A stretch of DNA of 12,439 nucleotides from an uncultured Eubacteriales bacterium. Its GTDB lineage: Bacteria > Bacillota > Clostridia > Christensenellales > UBA1242. The stretch's first letter is position 1. Each line of letters begins with the position of its first letter. The notes beneath the pieces were generated by a model, which saw only the letters and a list, made by a program, of their open reading frames with translations, searched no databases and was not told the DNA's origin. Position numbers and translations under genes: made by a program. The stretch spans positions 15,403-27,841 of the forward strand of contig CAOQRA010000011.1 in the NCBI GenBank assembly GCA_948512295.1. Direction: 5' to 3'. Below are positions 5,457 through 12,439 of the stretch, one piece after another.

Positions 5457-6026
5457 TCATTTTTTTTGCCTAAAAATAGTTTTTTCTAGGATAAGTCCTA
5501 GCTTCAAAATTATGTTGTTTGAATTATTAAGCGCGCGTTGTTTCATAAGTGCTTTGAAAAATATTGTTAAGCCCGCTATCAGAGCGCTAACAGAAACGGA
5601 TATCAGCATGATAAGTGCTGGGCTAGTGATGGATTTAGTTAATGCAATCACAATGCACGCACCGCCCGCGCCGCATAGCGTTGAGCAAATATCTCCTACT
5701 ACGTCCGCGCAAAAAGAACATACCTTTTCGCAATGCTTGACGAGTTTAAGTCCGACTGCAGCGCCGCGTATTCCCTCTTTATTCCATTTTAAAAACTGCT
5801 CCTCTTCCGCGCTAGCTGCGGCAATGCCAAGCATATCAAATACAACGCTTAAAAATATAAAAACAGCAATGCCAAAGCTTGCAAAAACGGCGCCCAAAGA
5901 TGAGAGCAAAGTTTGACTTAAAAAGCCAAAAGCAAGTGAAAGACTTATAGAAAGAACAAAAACCTGAACAGCCCAATTTCTATGTCCACGTACGCTTTCT
6001 ACAACTACTTTTCCATACTTCTTCAT
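5457..6026 (-). CDS. Conserved four-helix membrane protein of unknown function
   Basis: A 189-residue membrane protein. Hydrophobic segments lie at about 18-42, 47-72, 119-135 and 137-160, with a basic C-terminal tail. Between helices 2 and 3 is a soluble loop with FDMLGIAAASAEEE (63-76), GIRGAAVGLKL (85-95) and KVCSFCADVVGDICSTLCG (101-119). Six cysteines (99, 103, 106, 114, 118, 124) cluster there. I recall related clostridial proteins with VFDMIGVA and VCNDVVGDICG-like motifs, sometimes annotated as CorB/CNNM-like magnesium transporters; I consider that label weak, because no CBS domains are present. It begins 15 bases after xseB without a recognisable ribosome binding site, so translation may depend on coupling. 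Function unknown. Confidence 0.88.
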   Translation of the reverse strand: MKKYGKVVVESVRGHRNWAVQVFVLSISLSLAFGFLSQTLLSSLGAVFASFGIAVFIFLSVVFDMLGIAAASAEEEQFLKWNKEGIRGAAVGLKLVKHCEKVCSFCADVVGDICSTLCGAGGACIVIALTKSITSPALIMLISVSVSALIAGLTIFFKALMKQRALNNSNNIILKLGLILEKTIFRQKK

Positions 6027-6041
6027 AGAGTAATATATGGA

Positions 6042-6257
6042 TTAAAAAGGTAAAATATTATCCTCTTCAGTTAGTTTACCTAAGTTCATTTTTACTTCTG
6101 TGATTTTCCCCTTTGCTTTTTCAAGATGTGAGAAACATATTTTAGCAAGTTCTGCTCCTCTGTCAAAAAGTTGCATAGCTTCACTCATGGTAATTGAACC
6201 ATTTTCAAGTTTAGCTATGATGTTTTCTAATTCATTGCTGGCTTCTTCGTAACTCAT
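6042..6257 (-). CDS. xseB: Exodeoxyribonuclease VII small subunit
   Basis: XseB packs around the XseA coiled-coil to form exonuclease VII, which degrades single-stranded DNA from both ends into short oligonucleotides. The 71-residue product has normal length and the family pattern: YEEASNELENIIAKLENGSITMSEAMQLFDRGAEL and a second helix with KAKGKI (segments within residues 3-52). The ATG overlaps the xseA stop by 4 bases, with AAAGGAGGAATT inside the end of xseA, giving translational coupling and the matched synthesis that such a complex needs. Confidence 0.96.
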   Translation of the reverse strand: MSYEEASNELENIIAKLENGSITMSEAMQLFDRGAELAKICFSHLEKAKGKITEVKMNLGKLTEEDNILPF

Positions 6258-7432
6258 AATTCCTCCTTTAAAGGTTTGGCTTTAATTTCCCCATCGTAAA
6301 ATATGATGTTTAAATGATTATCATAATTTATTTGTGAGGTATTAGCTATTCCAATCTCGTTTTGTTCAATCTTAGCATATCCTTGTTTAAGTATTGTTTT
6401 TGGATTTAATTTATTTAATATAGTTTCGTTTAAACCTAATTTATAAGCACATTCATCATAATATTTTTCAGTGTTTTGACAAAATTTTAATTTTTGTATA
6501 TTAAATTTTCTTAATTTTTCAAGATAACTATTATTAATCGCTTGAGTGCAACGTGACAGATTAAAAATTTCTTGAGTTTGTCTGGCATTATAATAATCTA
6601 TCATACGTGAGATAAAATTTTTGACAAGCTTCAAAAATTCTTCTTTTGTAGTCTGCATATTGTAGGTTAAAAGTTCAGCAGCTGCTGATGGAGTTGGCGC
6701 ACGAAGATCGCTTACAAAGTCAATTATTGTAAAGTCGGTTTCATGTCCCACTGCGGAGACAATAGGTTTATTACAATTGTAGGTTGCACGTGCTACTATT
6801 TCAGTATTATATGCTGCTAAGTCCTCTAAACTGCCGCCCCCTCTAGCAACGACTATCACGTCTACATTAGCGAAACTATCCATATCTTCAATCGCTTTTG
6901 CAATCTCAAGTTCTGAATGACTCCCCTGAACCTTTGTGGAATATAGCACGATGTCGACATTAGGATTTCTTCGCCAAGCAACATTTTTTATGTCTTGAAT
7001 CACAGCCCCTTCTCTAGAAGTTATTACACCAATGCGGTTGATAGTTTTAGGCATTGGCTTTTTGTGAGAAGCTGCAAATAGCCCTTCATTTTCAAGTTTT
7101 TCTTTAAGTTTTAAAAATTGAGAATATAGGTCGCCTTGACCTTGCGATTCAAGTCGTATAACATTAAAACTGAATTTCCCGCCTTTACTATAAAAGGTGG
7201 GGTTTCCTACTGCCACAATTTTGGCACCTTCCTTTATTTCACTTGCAATATTAGGATAAAAGCAAACGCAAGGAAGAGTAGACTCTTCATCTTTAAGAAA
7301 AAAGTATGTAATTTGACGCGAGGTAGACACGCCAAAAACTTCCCCGATAACTGCTATATTATGGAGAAGCTCTTCATTTTCAAATATTCTTTTAATATAT
7401 CCGTTTAATTGACTTACTGAAATTGTTTCCAC
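6254..7432 (-). CDS. xseA: Exodeoxyribonuclease VII large subunit
   Basis: Catalytic subunit of exonuclease VII, which degrades single-stranded DNA in repair and recombination. The 392-residue product is at the short end of the family (about 400-450). An OB-fold domain for DNA binding covers about residues 1-100. The nuclease domain follows with GVITSREGAVIQDI (135-148), ARGGGSLEDL (196-205) and VGHETDFTIIDF and APTPSAAAEL (228-254); a long helical region then leads to a C-terminal segment with LKQGYAKI. Translation starts at GTG (7432), overlapping the nusB stop by one base (TAGTG) and preceded by AAGGG. Confidence 0.97.
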   Translation of the reverse strand: METISVSQLNGYIKRIFENEELLHNIAVIGEVFGVSTSRQITYFFLKDEESTLPCVCFYPNIASEIKEGAKIVAVGNPTFYSKGGKFSFNVIRLESQGQGDLYSQFLKLKEKLENEGLFAASHKKPMPKTINRIGVITSREGAVIQDIKNVAWRRNPNVDIVLYSTKVQGSHSELEIAKAIEDMDSFANVDVIVVARGGGSLEDLAAYNTEIVARATYNCNKPIVSAVGHETDFTIIDFVSDLRAPTPSAAAELLTYNMQTTKEEFLKLVKNFISRMIDYYNARQTQEIFNLSRCTQAINNSYLEKLRKFNIQKLKFCQNTEKYYDECAYKLGLNETILNKLNPKTILKQGYAKIEQNEIGIANTSQINYDNHLNIIFYDGEIKAKPLKEEL

Positions 7433-7812
7433 TAATTTGTTTCCCTTAAAATGGCTGAGAGTACTCCGTTTATAAACTTAAAACTTTTTTCTGTGGAATA
7501 TTTTTTTGCTATTTCAAGTGTTTCATTGATAACTACTTGTTTAGGAGAGCCTACATATATTATCTCTGCAAGTGCTGAGTATAGTAGTGCAAGGTCGGTT
7601 TTGTATACTCTAGAAAGTTCATATCCATTTAAGTTTTTTTCTAACAAATTTGTTAAAATCTCAAAGTTTGTTATGTAAGCTGATATTATGCTTTTAGAAA
7701 ACATAACATCTTCTTGTTTTTTTAAAGAGGAAAAAACATCTTCATCTTCTTGCTTTGTAAATAGACTTGCAAATATAACTTGAAATGCCAGCTCTCTTGC
7801 GTCGCGTCTCAT
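7432..7812 (-). CDS. nusB: Transcription antitermination factor NusB
   Basis: NusB, with S10 (NusE), binds boxA RNA and helps RNA polymerase read through rRNA operons. The 126-residue, mostly helical product begins MRRDARELAFQVIFA, the Arg-rich boxA-binding N-terminus. The family signature near the C-terminus is present: VVINETLEIAKKYS and SFKFINGVLSAI. Its ATG overlaps the stop of the upstream Asp23-family gene by one base (TAATG), with GAGG before it. Asp23-family, nusB and xseAB genes in a row are usual in Bacillota. Confidence 0.97.
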   Translation of the reverse strand: MRRDARELAFQVIFASLFTKQEDEDVFSSLKKQEDVMFSKSIISAYITNFEILTNLLEKNLNGYELSRVYKTDLALLYSALAEIIYVGSPKQVVINETLEIAKKYSTEKSFKFINGVLSAILRETN

Positions 7813-8180
7813 TATTCAACCTCGTCTTTGTCGCAAACGACGCCGTATACATGCACATTAATTTTGCCTGGTTTAAGCCCTACCATTGAGTTTAAGCTAT
7901 TTTTTACATTCTCTTGAACACGGAATGCAATGTCAGGCACGCTGTAGCCTACTTTAACAATCATATAAATATCAATTTTGATAGTGCTGTTATTTTCAAA
8001 TTTGATTTGCACTCCTTCAGATTTCTTTTTAAAAGGACGTTTAATCCAAGGAAGATAGTCATTTGTCAGACTATCTACCCCGCTTATTTCTTTTGCAGCT
8101 AGATTAATTATAGAAAGTAAAATATCTCTATCAATGTCAACTTTACCTTTATTTGGAAGTCCATTTTGCTTTTTTGCCAT
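7812..8180 (-). CDS. Asp23/Gls24 family protein (YqhY-like)
   Basis: A 122-residue cytoplasmic protein. The Asp23/Gls24 fold is seen in the helix with LLSIINLAAKEISGVDSL (20-38), the amphipathic strands IKIDIYMIVKVGYSVPDIA and the end KINVHVYGVVC. The B. subtilis relative YqhY, encoded beside accBC and nusB, has been linked to control of fatty acid synthesis (acetyl-CoA carboxylase); other members are envelope-stress or membrane-associated proteins. No membrane segment is present here. TAGGAGAAAAAC precedes the ATG and a promoter lies just upstream, so this gene probably heads the nusB-xseAB transcript. Confidence 0.92.
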   Translation of the reverse strand: MAKKQNGLPNKGKVDIDRDILLSIINLAAKEISGVDSLTNDYLPWIKRPFKKKSEGVQIKFENNSTIKIDIYMIVKVGYSVPDIAFRVQENVKNSLNSMVGLKPGKINVHVYGVVCDKDEVE

Positions 8181-8202
8181 GTTTTTCTCCTAAATCAAGG
8201 CT

Positions 8203-8232
8203 AGTATATCATAATCATATTTCTTTTGGCAA
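8203..8232 (-). promoter_or_regulatory. Promoter for the asp23-nusB-xseAB group
   Basis: TTGCCA (8232-8227), an 18-base spacer and TATACT (8208-8203), with TG at the extended -10 position, on the minus strand. It lets these housekeeping genes be transcribed independently of the sporulation operon upstream. No convincing terminator separates it from spoIIIAH. Confidence 0.65.
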
Positions 8233-8246
8233 ATAATTTACCCAAA

Positions 8247-8714
8247 TTAATCAACTGGAATTACTTTAATATTTTCTATACTTGCGCCAAGTTGACTTTG
8301 AATAACGGAAACAATTTGAGCAACTTGTGGATCTGTAAGATTTGCGCTTTTTACAACTGCATTGACATTATCGGAAGAAATTGTCACAACGCAATCCTCA
8401 AAACCTTTAGCTTTAATAAGTCCTTCAATAACAAGTTCTTTTTCCATAAGATTTACAAGATTAAGTCTTGCAGCTTGAGCTTCTTTTACTGCCTCAGCTG
8501 TAGTTGAGGTGTTAGCAATAATAGCATCATAGTAAAGCATTTCTTGGTCACGAGTAGCTTCTCTGTCAGACCTATAACTTGCAAAATAACTTGAAGTTGT
8601 GGTAGTTGTGCCAGGATCAACAGCTTGTCTATTGAGGGCTATGTTTAAATATCCAGTAACGCCAAGAAGTACAATCATAACTGAAAGTATAATAATTTTA
8701 GTTCTTTTTTTCAT
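8247..8714 (-). CDS. spoIIIAH: Stage III sporulation protein AH
   Basis: SpoIIIAH sits in the mother-cell membrane and binds forespore SpoIIQ across the space between the two membranes, forming the channel needed for late forespore gene expression. The 155-residue protein has one N-terminal membrane helix (7-26), a Thr/Ser-rich linker (about 36-45), a helix with YDAIIANTSTT and AVKEAQAARLNLVNLMEKE, and the YscJ/FliF-like ring-building domain (about 95-155). The family is usually around 200 residues; here the linker is short. AAAGGAGATATTT precedes the ATG. Last gene of the operon. Confidence 0.96.
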   Translation of the reverse strand: MKKRTKIIILSVMIVLLGVTGYLNIALNRQAVDPGTTTTTSSYFASYRSDREATRDQEMLYYDAIIANTSTTAEAVKEAQAARLNLVNLMEKELVIEGLIKAKGFEDCVVTISSDNVNAVVKSANLTDPQVAQIVSVIQSQLGASIENIKVIPVD

Positions 8715-8726
8715 AAATATCTCCTT

Positions 8727-9260
8727 TTAATTTCCTGTTAATATGGTGATATTTCCAGCCTCTATCACCGATTGTAAGGCTGTGAGTATATTCATTCTCA
8801 CTTTGACATCATCTGCTCCACTAGCCGTCACGACAACGCCTTTGACAATAGGATAAACTTCCTTTTCAAGCACAGGTTTGCCATCGACTAGTATTATTTT
8901 AGAAAGTATAACTTGTCCGCCGTCTGCACTGATTTTAGTTTCCTCTTCAGTTGCATAAATGTATTCAAAACCGCCCTCTAAGGTAATGATTACATTTACA
9001 TTTCCTGCTCCCTTAACACTGGCTAGTACATTAACTAATTTATTCTCAAGGTATTCGGCATATTCCGCTGAAGAGGAAAAACTTTCAATAATTTCAGCTG
9101 GATTTTCAGGATTAGTTTTTTCAGGCTTTTTGGTTGTCGTTGATGAGAAATATATAATCAAGATTAACACAGCGAATATTACTGCAATGTAAATTTCTAT
9201 ATGCTTTATCTTTTTAAGTTTTTCAAACGTTTTTTGAAATAGTTGTGTCAACTTACTCAT
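8727..9260 (-). CDS. spoIIIAG: Stage III sporulation protein AG
   Basis: SpoIIIAG forms a large ring in the intermembrane space as part of the SpoIIIA-SpoIIQ channel. The 177-residue protein has a short cytoplasmic basic N-terminus, one membrane helix (24-40), then a domain with YLENKLVNVLASVKGAGNVNV and the family stretch LSKIILVDGKPVLEKEVYPIVKGVVVTASGADDVKVRMNI in pieces within residues 120-160, typical of the ring-building fold. The ATG overlaps the end of spoIIIAF by 8 bases. The nearest strong ribosome binding site (GGAGG, 9276-9280) is 15 bases away, longer than usual. Confidence 0.96.
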   Translation of the reverse strand: MSKLTQLFQKTFEKLKKIKHIEIYIAVIFAVLILIIYFSSTTTKKPEKTNPENPAEIIESFSSSAEYAEYLENKLVNVLASVKGAGNVNVIITLEGGFEYIYATEEETKISADGGQVILSKIILVDGKPVLEKEVYPIVKGVVVTASGADDVKVRMNILTALQSVIEAGNITILTGN

Positions 9261-9753
9261 TAAAATATATTTTTTCCTCCTCTATTTTTATTCGACTTTT
9301 GATAAGAGATGCGAGAAATTTCCTTATCTCTATTATATCTTTATGAGGCGCATTTTGCTTTATTCCAATACGACTAATATCGACATAAACAGACTTTATA
9401 ACTATGCTTGATGAAAATATGTCTGCATTGATAGACACAACGACATTTGAGTAACCTTGTGCAGAACTTTCTTTTTCTACATCAGCTTTCATGCTCATAA
9501 TTTTGTCTAAATTTAATTGATAGAGATATTCTTCCTGTAAAACTATTTCATTTGTGGAAAATACATTAGATAAATCAATCTTCATTTTAATAAGCTTTGG
9601 CACTGGCATGATTATCACTAGTATAATAATAAATGCAAAAATTCCTTTTATATATTTGTTCATCTGACCGTTTGGAAGAATTAGTTCAACTATAACGGAC
9701 AAACATATAACTCCAGCGATTGACAAAATCCAACTTGACATTGATGCAATCAT
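9253..9753 (-). CDS. spoIIIAF: Stage III sporulation protein AF
   Basis: A 166-residue protein with two N-terminal membrane helices (6-26 and 33-54, containing LPNGQMNKYIKGIFAFIIIL, the family hallmark) and a soluble C-terminal domain of ring-building type that would face the intermembrane space. AAGGAGGAGAA precedes the ATG, 9 bases after spoIIIAE. It belongs to the mother-cell channel complex; its individual role is poorly known. Confidence 0.95.
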   Translation of the reverse strand: MIASMSSWILSIAGVICLSVIVELILPNGQMNKYIKGIFAFIIILVIIMPVPKLIKMKIDLSNVFSTNEIVLQEEYLYQLNLDKIMSMKADVEKESSAQGYSNVVVSINADIFSSSIVIKSVYVDISRIGIKQNAPHKDIIEIRKFLASLIKSRIKIEEEKIYFNE

Positions 9754-9762
9754 TTCTCCTCC

Positions 9763-11004
9763 TTATACGATTCCTGCAGTGCACATGATAAGTCCAAGCA
9801 TAATAAAATATATAAAAGACACGGCGATAATCAGGCTTATAAGCATTGTCATGCTTTTTGCAAGCATAGATAGAAAGTTGGCAATTTGGCTATTTCCAAG
9901 AGGCTGCACAATGCCAGCGATTAATTTAAGGGCGAGCATGAATAAAACTATCTCGATAAGTGGCGAAAGCACAGAAGCTAAAAGTAAAATTAGTCCACCA
10001 GCTCCCACTGCATTTTTGATTAGTGAGGAACTTGCAAGAATTAGGCCTATACCATCTGATAAATACCCTCCTACAAGCGGAATATAAGATTTAATGGCAT
10101 ATTTGGCAGTGCGAATGGATATTCCATCAATTGAGCCTGCCGTAATTCCTTGAATGGATATAAACGCTGTGAATATAGTGAAAATCAGACCGACAAGCCA
10201 TTTATAAGTTGAATTAAAAAATGAGGTGAACTTATCAAGTTTAACATTATTTGAAAGGTTGGATATTACACTGAAGACTATGGAGAAAATAAAGATTGGA
10301 AGCAGTACATAGTTAAACAGATTTAAAATAACACCTGTTAATAAGCCCATCGCTGGCTGGTAAATGCTGACTGACACAGTGCCACCAAGTGCCGTCAAAA
10401 GTGTAAGCAGCACGGGAAAGATTGCATCCATTTGAGCTTTTATGCTTGTAATAACACCGCTGGTCATCTGAACTAATTGAGCGACAATTGTTAGAAGTGT
10501 TACTACAACCATGCCGTAAGATACAAAATGAATAATATTTGAAATTGATTTACCATTAGTATTTGGTTTTAAGCCTTGAAGCATACCGCCAAAAATGGAA
10601 ATAGCAACTACAGCCGAGATAATGGGTAGATATTTTAAAAGACTGTTAAATAACACGCTTAACAACGCTTCCCATAAACTATTTGCATTCTGAGCAAAAT
10701 CTCCAGATAAAATTAGTTTAAGTTTTTCCAGAAAGGAAGCCGCACCAAATATTTGATTTTGAGGATTATTTAAGTTTTTTATTATCTCTTCTATCTCAGA
10801 GAAGTTTAAATCTCCTAGCTGGTCTTTAATATTATTTTCAAGCTGCGATTGAATTTCTTCATAAGTTAGACCTGTGTCCGCAAAAGTTTCGTTTTGCATT
10901 GGCATGGGTAAAAACATGAACATAAACGCTATAAATATTACCACAATCCAAAATCGTTTTTTACCGCTTAATATAGGCTTTTTAATTTGTAATTTATATC
11001 TCAT
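9763..11004 (-). CDS. spoIIIAE: Stage III sporulation protein AE
   Basis: The largest membrane protein of the SpoIIIA complex, probably part of the channel or export apparatus. The 413 residues begin with a basic tail and a signal-like hydrophobic segment (18-35) followed by a likely cleavage region before TFADTG; the B. subtilis protein is also made with a signal sequence. A helical extracytoplasmic stretch (45-100) precedes about seven to eight membrane segments, with the conserved QPAMGLLTGVILN, SIQGITAGSIDGISIRTAKYA split over 282-305, IPLVGGYLSDGIGLIL and VQPLGN motifs. The start overlaps the spoIIIAD stop by 4 bases (ATGA), with GGAG 9 bases upstream. Confidence 0.97.
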   Translation of the reverse strand: MRYKLQIKKPILSGKKRFWIVVIFIAFMFMFLPMPMQNETFADTGLTYEEIQSQLENNIKDQLGDLNFSEIEEIIKNLNNPQNQIFGAASFLEKLKLILSGDFAQNANSLWEALLSVLFNSLLKYLPIISAVVAISIFGGMLQGLKPNTNGKSISNIIHFVSYGMVVVTLLTIVAQLVQMTSGVITSIKAQMDAIFPVLLTLLTALGGTVSVSIYQPAMGLLTGVILNLFNYVLLPIFIFSIVFSVISNLSNNVKLDKFTSFFNSTYKWLVGLIFTIFTAFISIQGITAGSIDGISIRTAKYAIKSYIPLVGGYLSDGIGLILASSSLIKNAVGAGGLILLLASVLSPLIEIVLFMLALKLIAGIVQPLGNSQIANFLSMLAKSMTMLISLIIAVSFIYFIMLGLIMCTAGIV

Positions 11005-11390
11005 GGCAAAAGCTCCATAATAATTTGCAGAATGCTTGTCACAATCGGCATTGCCATAACCATGATTACAAGTTTTCCGCCAAGCAGAACTTTATCACCA
11101 AGACTGGAATTGCCAGTATCGGAACACAGATTTGCAGTAAATTCTATTAAATAACCAATGCCTACAATTTTAAGAAGAAGAGTATATAGATTTCCAGATA
11201 TGCCAGTTGTATTTACAATTAAATTTAGAGAGTTTAATACAGAGGACAGATAGTTTACTATCATTGCTAAAATAATCACTCCCCCAGCAAGAGCAATTAT
11301 CAGCGCAAAATCGCTTTTTATTGGTCGGACAATAATGCTTGCAATCGCAGTAATCAGACCGATAGCTACTATTTTGAAAATAATATCCAT
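11001..11390 (-). CDS. spoIIIAD: Stage III sporulation protein AD
   Basis: A 129-residue protein with about four membrane helices, close to the family's 130-odd residues. I use the ATG at 11390 (MDIIFKIVAIGL) because GGGGTGAT lies directly before it and this N-terminus parallels that of SpoIIIAC (MGVDIIFKIAAIGL). The frame is open 17 codons further up, but that part overlaps spoIIIAC and is not family-like. AC and AD are related, and their paired N-termini suggest an old duplication. The stop overlaps the spoIIIAE start. Confidence 0.95.
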   Translation of the reverse strand: MDIIFKIVAIGLITAIASIIVRPIKSDFALIIALAGGVIILAMIVNYLSSVLNSLNLIVNTTGISGNLYTLLLKIVGIGYLIEFTANLCSDTGNSSLGDKVLLGGKLVIMVMAMPIVTSILQIIMELLP

Positions 11391-11397
11391 ATCACCC

Positions 11398-11592
11398 CTA
11401 GAAATTAAAAATTGTTTTAATAGTTGTAAATAAATCGCCAAACATATTTAAAACCATGATTATAACAAGAATTAAACCTGCAAGCGTTGCAAGAGTGCCT
11501 ATTTCGTCTTTTCCAGTTTGTTTTAAGATTTGCCCCACAATGGCAGTCAAAAGGCCTATAGCCGCAATCTTAAAAATAATATCCACACCCAT
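11398..11592 (-). CDS. spoIIIAC: Stage III sporulation protein AC
   Basis: A 64-residue protein with two membrane helices (about 4-24 and 35-58), near the family length of 65-68. The ATG at 11592 (MGVDIIFK) has AAAAGGAG ahead of it; an ATG six codons further up is less likely, as its extra residues (MLKGEK) come from the ribosome binding site itself. Its stop codon TAG merges with the spoIIIAD ribosome binding site. Confidence 0.94.
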   Translation of the reverse strand: MGVDIIFKIAAIGLLTAIVGQILKQTGKDEIGTLATLAGLILVIIMVLNMFGDLFTTIKTIFNF

Positions 11593-11603
11593 TTTTTCTC
11601 CTT

Positions 11604-12098
11604 TTAACAAAATAGAACGACGACCACAAGCCCTGCAATAATGCCGAGTTTAATTGAAAGAGAGCCAAACTTTTTATTTTCCGAAGAAGACAGCTCCGAA
11701 AATTCTGTAAAACGTTTTTCATAGTTTGAAAGCTCTTGGCTTTGACTTGCAAGGTCGCTTCTGCCTAAGCTTTTAAAAAATAATAAAAGCAAATCTTTTT
11801 CATTTTGTTTTAAAAATGTAATACCTTTAAATAAGTTTTCTTCGGTTAGCTGTGAGTTATTTTCAAGATATTCAATGTAGTTTTTGTCAAGACTCGCAAG
11901 CTGCTTTTGAGTTTTTTCATCAAAAGATAAAAAGAGTGCTTTTAATCGTTCTCGTGAGAAATTGATTTCCACATTCAGTTTTTGGCAGAGCATTACAATA
12001 GTTTTAAAAAATTTAGCACGTCGAGAGTATTTTAACGAAATTATATATCCTATAAAAATACAAATGAACATAAGAGCGCCAAGCAGTATAAATTTCAT
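11604..12098 (-). CDS. spoIIIAB: Stage III sporulation protein AB
   Basis: A 164-residue protein (family about 171) with an N-terminal membrane helix (2-24), a central helical domain and a C-terminal membrane helix (145-163), the standard SpoIIIAB layout, which resembles GspF-type proteins of type II secretion. Family marks include NVEINFSRERL and SLGRSD (residues about 42-54 and 110-115). AAGGAGGGATT precedes the ATG, 9 bases after spoIIIAA. Partner of the SpoIIIAA ATPase at the mother-cell membrane. Confidence 0.94.
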   Translation of the reverse strand: MKFILLGALMFICIFIGYIISLKYSRRAKFFKTIVMLCQKLNVEINFSRERLKALFLSFDEKTQKQLASLDKNYIEYLENNSQLTEENLFKGITFLKQNEKDLLLLFFKSLGRSDLASQSQELSNYEKRFTEFSELSSSENKKFGSLSIKLGIIAGLVVVVLFC

Positions 12099-12107
12099 AA
12101 TCCCTCC

Positions 12108-12439
12108 TTAATACTTTGTAATTCTTGCAAAGTTTTCGTTGTAGATTCCCTCTAGCGTGCCAGGTCCTTTGCGCAAGGATAAAAGTACATATCTTTTGAA
12201 TAACTTTTCAGATATAAGCGTAGCGTAGCATGGTTTTTTAGTGAAAGACTCTATGCTGTCCGAGTGTACTGAGGCTAGAATATTTACGCCGCAGTTTGCA
12301 GCATATCGCACAGCTTCGATGTCTTTTTCTCCGCCAAGCTCGTCAGTGACGATGAGGTTTGGTCCTAACGCGCGTATACCGTTTTCAAATCCTACACTTT
12401 TGCTTGCAAAACATATTTTATCATAGAAGTTGCCAAGCC
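12108..12439 (-). CDS. spoIIIAA: Stage III sporulation protein AA (ATPase), C-terminal part only
   Basis: Only the last 110 residues are in the window; the rest, with the Walker A motif, lies beyond the right edge. The frame continues to base 12437 without a stop. Visible are the Walker B stretch PNLIVTDELGG, the following EAVRYAANCGVNILASVHS (a histidine switch resembling secretion ATPases), KKPCYATLISEKLFKRYVLL split by position, and RKGPGTLEGIYN near the end, all as expected for SpoIIIAA. The protein is a soluble mother-cell ATPase thought to power the channel. The operon promoter, probably sigma-E dependent, is also outside the window. Confidence 0.95.
   Translation of the reverse strand, partial: LGNFYDKICFASKSVGFENGIRALGPNLIVTDELGGEKDIEAVRYAANCGVNILASVHSDSIESFTKKPCYATLISEKLFKRYVLLSLRKGPGTLEGIYNENFARITKY

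Noticed and set aside
5457..6026. Naming the membrane protein as a magnesium/cobalt transporter
   Set aside because: There are no CBS domains or recognised transport residues; the label comes only from memory of annotations of similar proteins.
11391..11441. 17-residue N-terminal extension of spoIIIAD
   Set aside because: It overlaps the end of spoIIIAC; the internal ATG at 11390 has a better ribosome binding site and a family-like start.
1..12439. CRISPR array, tRNA, rRNA, prophage or transposase genes
   Set aside because: No regularly spaced direct repeats, cloverleaf candidates, rRNA segments or recombinase or transposase motifs were found.

Overview
The window is AT-rich chromosomal core DNA from a spore-forming member of the Bacillota, most likely class Clostridia. 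The evidence is a complete spoIIIA operon body, strong AGGAGG-type ribosome binding sites, sigma-A promoters of TTGACA-17-TATAAT type, and the infC-rpmI-rplT operon with an attenuator-type leader. Every gene I accept lies on the minus strand, so transcription runs from high to low coordinates. No RNA genes, CRISPR array, transposase or origin were seen.

From right to left (direction of transcription): (1) spoIIIAA (cut by the right edge), AB, AC, AD, AE, AF, AG and AH, about 4.2 kb of tightly packed or overlapping genes for the mother-cell side of the engulfment channel. (2) An Asp23/Gls24-family gene with its own extended -10 promoter, then nusB, xseA, xseB and a four-helix membrane protein of unknown function, joined by 1-4 base overlaps or short gaps. 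(3) A strong promoter, a structured leader with a terminator and a competing antiterminator pairing, and infC-rpmI-rplT; infC most probably starts at a rare AUU codon at 5269. (4) A small dispersed repeat (about 4048-4167), then an SPOUT rRNA methyltransferase gene. (5) yebC with its own promoter. (6) A 96-residue charged, probably disordered protein with its own promoter and terminator. (7) ruvC, whose best promoter leaves no room for a 5' leader. (8) A large gene running off the left edge (1-1423), starting just after ruvC behind a possible 10-codon leader peptide.

The groups cover sporulation, DNA repair (XseA/XseB, RuvC), transcription antitermination (NusB) and translation (IF3, L35, L20, rRNA methylation, YebC). 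I see no clear new defence or biosynthetic system. The points most worth a second look are the left-edge gene, whose reading frame ends in what looks like the first unit of a repeat array; the leaderless ruvC; the infC leader with a 17-codon reading frame starting at the predicted transcription start; and the repeat between rplT and the methyltransferase gene, which creates a false N-terminal extension.
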